Shown here in pieces: positions 34,630 to 35,327 of a DNA stretch of 35,327 nucleotides (within the stretch, counting starts at the first letter, position 1; every line of letters starts with the position of its first letter). Both the position numbers and the translations under genes were made by a program. The stretch lies in the NCBI GenBank assembly GCA_937920585.1, contig CAKZSB010000192.1, positions 1 through 35,327 on the forward strand, written 5' to 3'. The notes under the pieces are model-generated. The model saw nothing but the letters and a program-made list of their open reading frames with translations, did no database searches and was not told the DNA's origin. This stretch comes from an uncultured Granulosicoccaceae bacterium. Its GTDB lineage: Bacteria > Pseudomonadota > Gammaproteobacteria > Granulosicoccales > Granulosicoccaceae.

Positions 34630-35327
34630 TTATGCCCGCTCGGCCAGTTGTGTCAAATGAATGGCAATTGCAAGCGCAATAGACTCTGGCCGCCGTGAAC
34701 GAAGGATGCCAGGTGCAATGGGACAATGAATGATTGACGGATCCAGACCGCGTTGCAAAAGCCGCTTGCGAAAGCGTGCGCTTTTGGTATCCGATCCAAT
34801 CAGCCCGACAAAGTGATAGTCACCGGATTGGAGCAACTGCAGACAAATCTGATAGTCAAGATCGTGACTATGTGTCATCACCAGCACGCTGGCGTGCGGC
34901 GGTATATCGGCAATTTCATCGAGCGGATCGTGGGTCAGCCGCTTCTCGATATCATCGGCTGCAGGCACTGAATCGCTACACAATTGGGTTGCCCTCTGGT
35001 CGATCCAAACGACACGATATCGCATCAACAACAACTGCTGCACCAGCGCACGGCCGACATGCCCGGCACCAAATAACCAAACCTCGGGTTGCCTTGCTCT
35101 GCAGGGATCGATCAGCCATTGCTGTTCGCCGATACTAATAACGGTGGGCTGATAACATTCACGAACTGCGGCCAGCATTGTCATTGACAAGCGCACGGCG
35201 CCCTCTTTCGCCCCCACTGCTATCGTATTTGCGACGCCTTTGTCATCCAGCTCGCGGCAAATCCAGCCATCATCTTTTAACAGTATCGCGTCGCGCGCAG
35301 CGGCAAGCCACGGCTCGTCAGGCGTCA
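34630..35327 (-). CDS. xdhC: XdhC-like xanthine dehydrogenase accessory protein, C-terminal part (cut by window edge)
   Basis: The frame is open to the right edge, giving about 231 residues. The C-terminal Rossmann-type XdhC domain is clear: VWLFGAGHVGRALVQQL, VVWIDQRATQ, VLVMTHSHDLDYQICLQLL, FVGLIGSDTKSARFRKRL and HCPIAPGI. XdhC inserts or matures the sulfurated molybdenum cofactor of xanthine dehydrogenase. The visible upstream part (EPWLAAARDAILLKDDGWI and on) does not show the usual GQCCGG segment before the Rossmann domain, so the N-terminal half is atypical or diverged. Together with guaD it suggests an xdh cluster beyond the window. Confidence 0.82.
   Translation of the reverse strand, partial: TPDEPWLAAARDAILLKDDGWICRELDDKGVANTIAVGAKEGAVRLSMTMLAAVRECYQPTVISIGEQQWLIDPCRARQPEVWLFGAGHVGRALVQQLLLMRYRVVWIDQRATQLCSDSVPAADDIEKRLTHDPLDEIADIPPHASVLVMTHSHDLDYQICLQLLQSGDYHFVGLIGSDTKSARFRKRLLQRGLDPSIIHCPIAPGILRSRRPESIALAIAIHLTQLAERA

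Noticed and set aside
1..35327. CRISPR arrays, insertion sequences, prophage or toxin-antitoxin modules
   Set aside because: No regularly spaced repeats, transposase, integrase or toxin-antitoxin motifs were seen; gene content is almost entirely core.

Overview
The window looks like a chromosomal, housekeeping-rich segment of a gammaproteobacterium. The gene orders recA-recX-alaS-lysC-csrA-tRNA-Ser-tRNA-Arg, recN-bamE-rnfH-ratA-smpB, tsaE-amidase-mutL-miaA and rluC/rne are all typical of that class. I see no insertion sequence, phage gene, integrase, CRISPR array or sharp change in composition. I cannot name the genus. MutL carries the intrinsic endonuclease motif, which points away from an E. 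coli-like MutH system.

Layout. Positions 1-720 (minus) hold the N-terminal part of a glycogen debranching enzyme. Positions 966-3916 (plus) hold an exported S33 peptidase, a SIRT4-like sirtuin and an AlkB-type dioxygenase, the last two overlapping. Positions 3950-10960 run on the minus strand as pncC, recA, recX, alaS, lysC, csrA with a terminator, tRNA-Ser(GCU), tRNA-Arg(ACG) and a candidate 24-residue membrane peptide. Positions 11034-16626 (plus) hold mutS, nadK, recN and bamE. rnfH and ratA (minus) and smpB (plus) follow.

From 17858 to 21934 there is dnaQ and a yafS-like methyltransferase (minus), then mltD and a two-module FHA protein (plus). The gloB and rnhA genes often found here are absent. 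Positions 21959-28699 (minus) run sppA, tsaE, a Tat-exported amidase, mutL, miaA and cysM. rluC (minus) and rne (plus) diverge from a 465-bp region that holds the likely long rne leader. The right end has guanine deaminase and an XdhC-like gene, which looks like the edge of a purine catabolism cluster.

Functionally the window concentrates genome maintenance (RecA, RecX, RecN, MutS, MutL, DnaQ, AlkB), RNA metabolism and translation quality control (RNase E, RluC, SmpB, CsrA, MiaA, TsaE, AlaRS) and envelope biogenesis (BamE, MltD, AmiC, SppA). I found no convincing new multi-gene system. The best leads are the 24-residue peptide behind the tRNA pair, a perfect inverted repeat over the predicted csrA -10 element, the overlapping sirtuin/AlkB pair, and structured leaders upstream of rne and the S33 peptidase. 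Many genes appear to use TTG or GTG starts, so N-termini deserve care.
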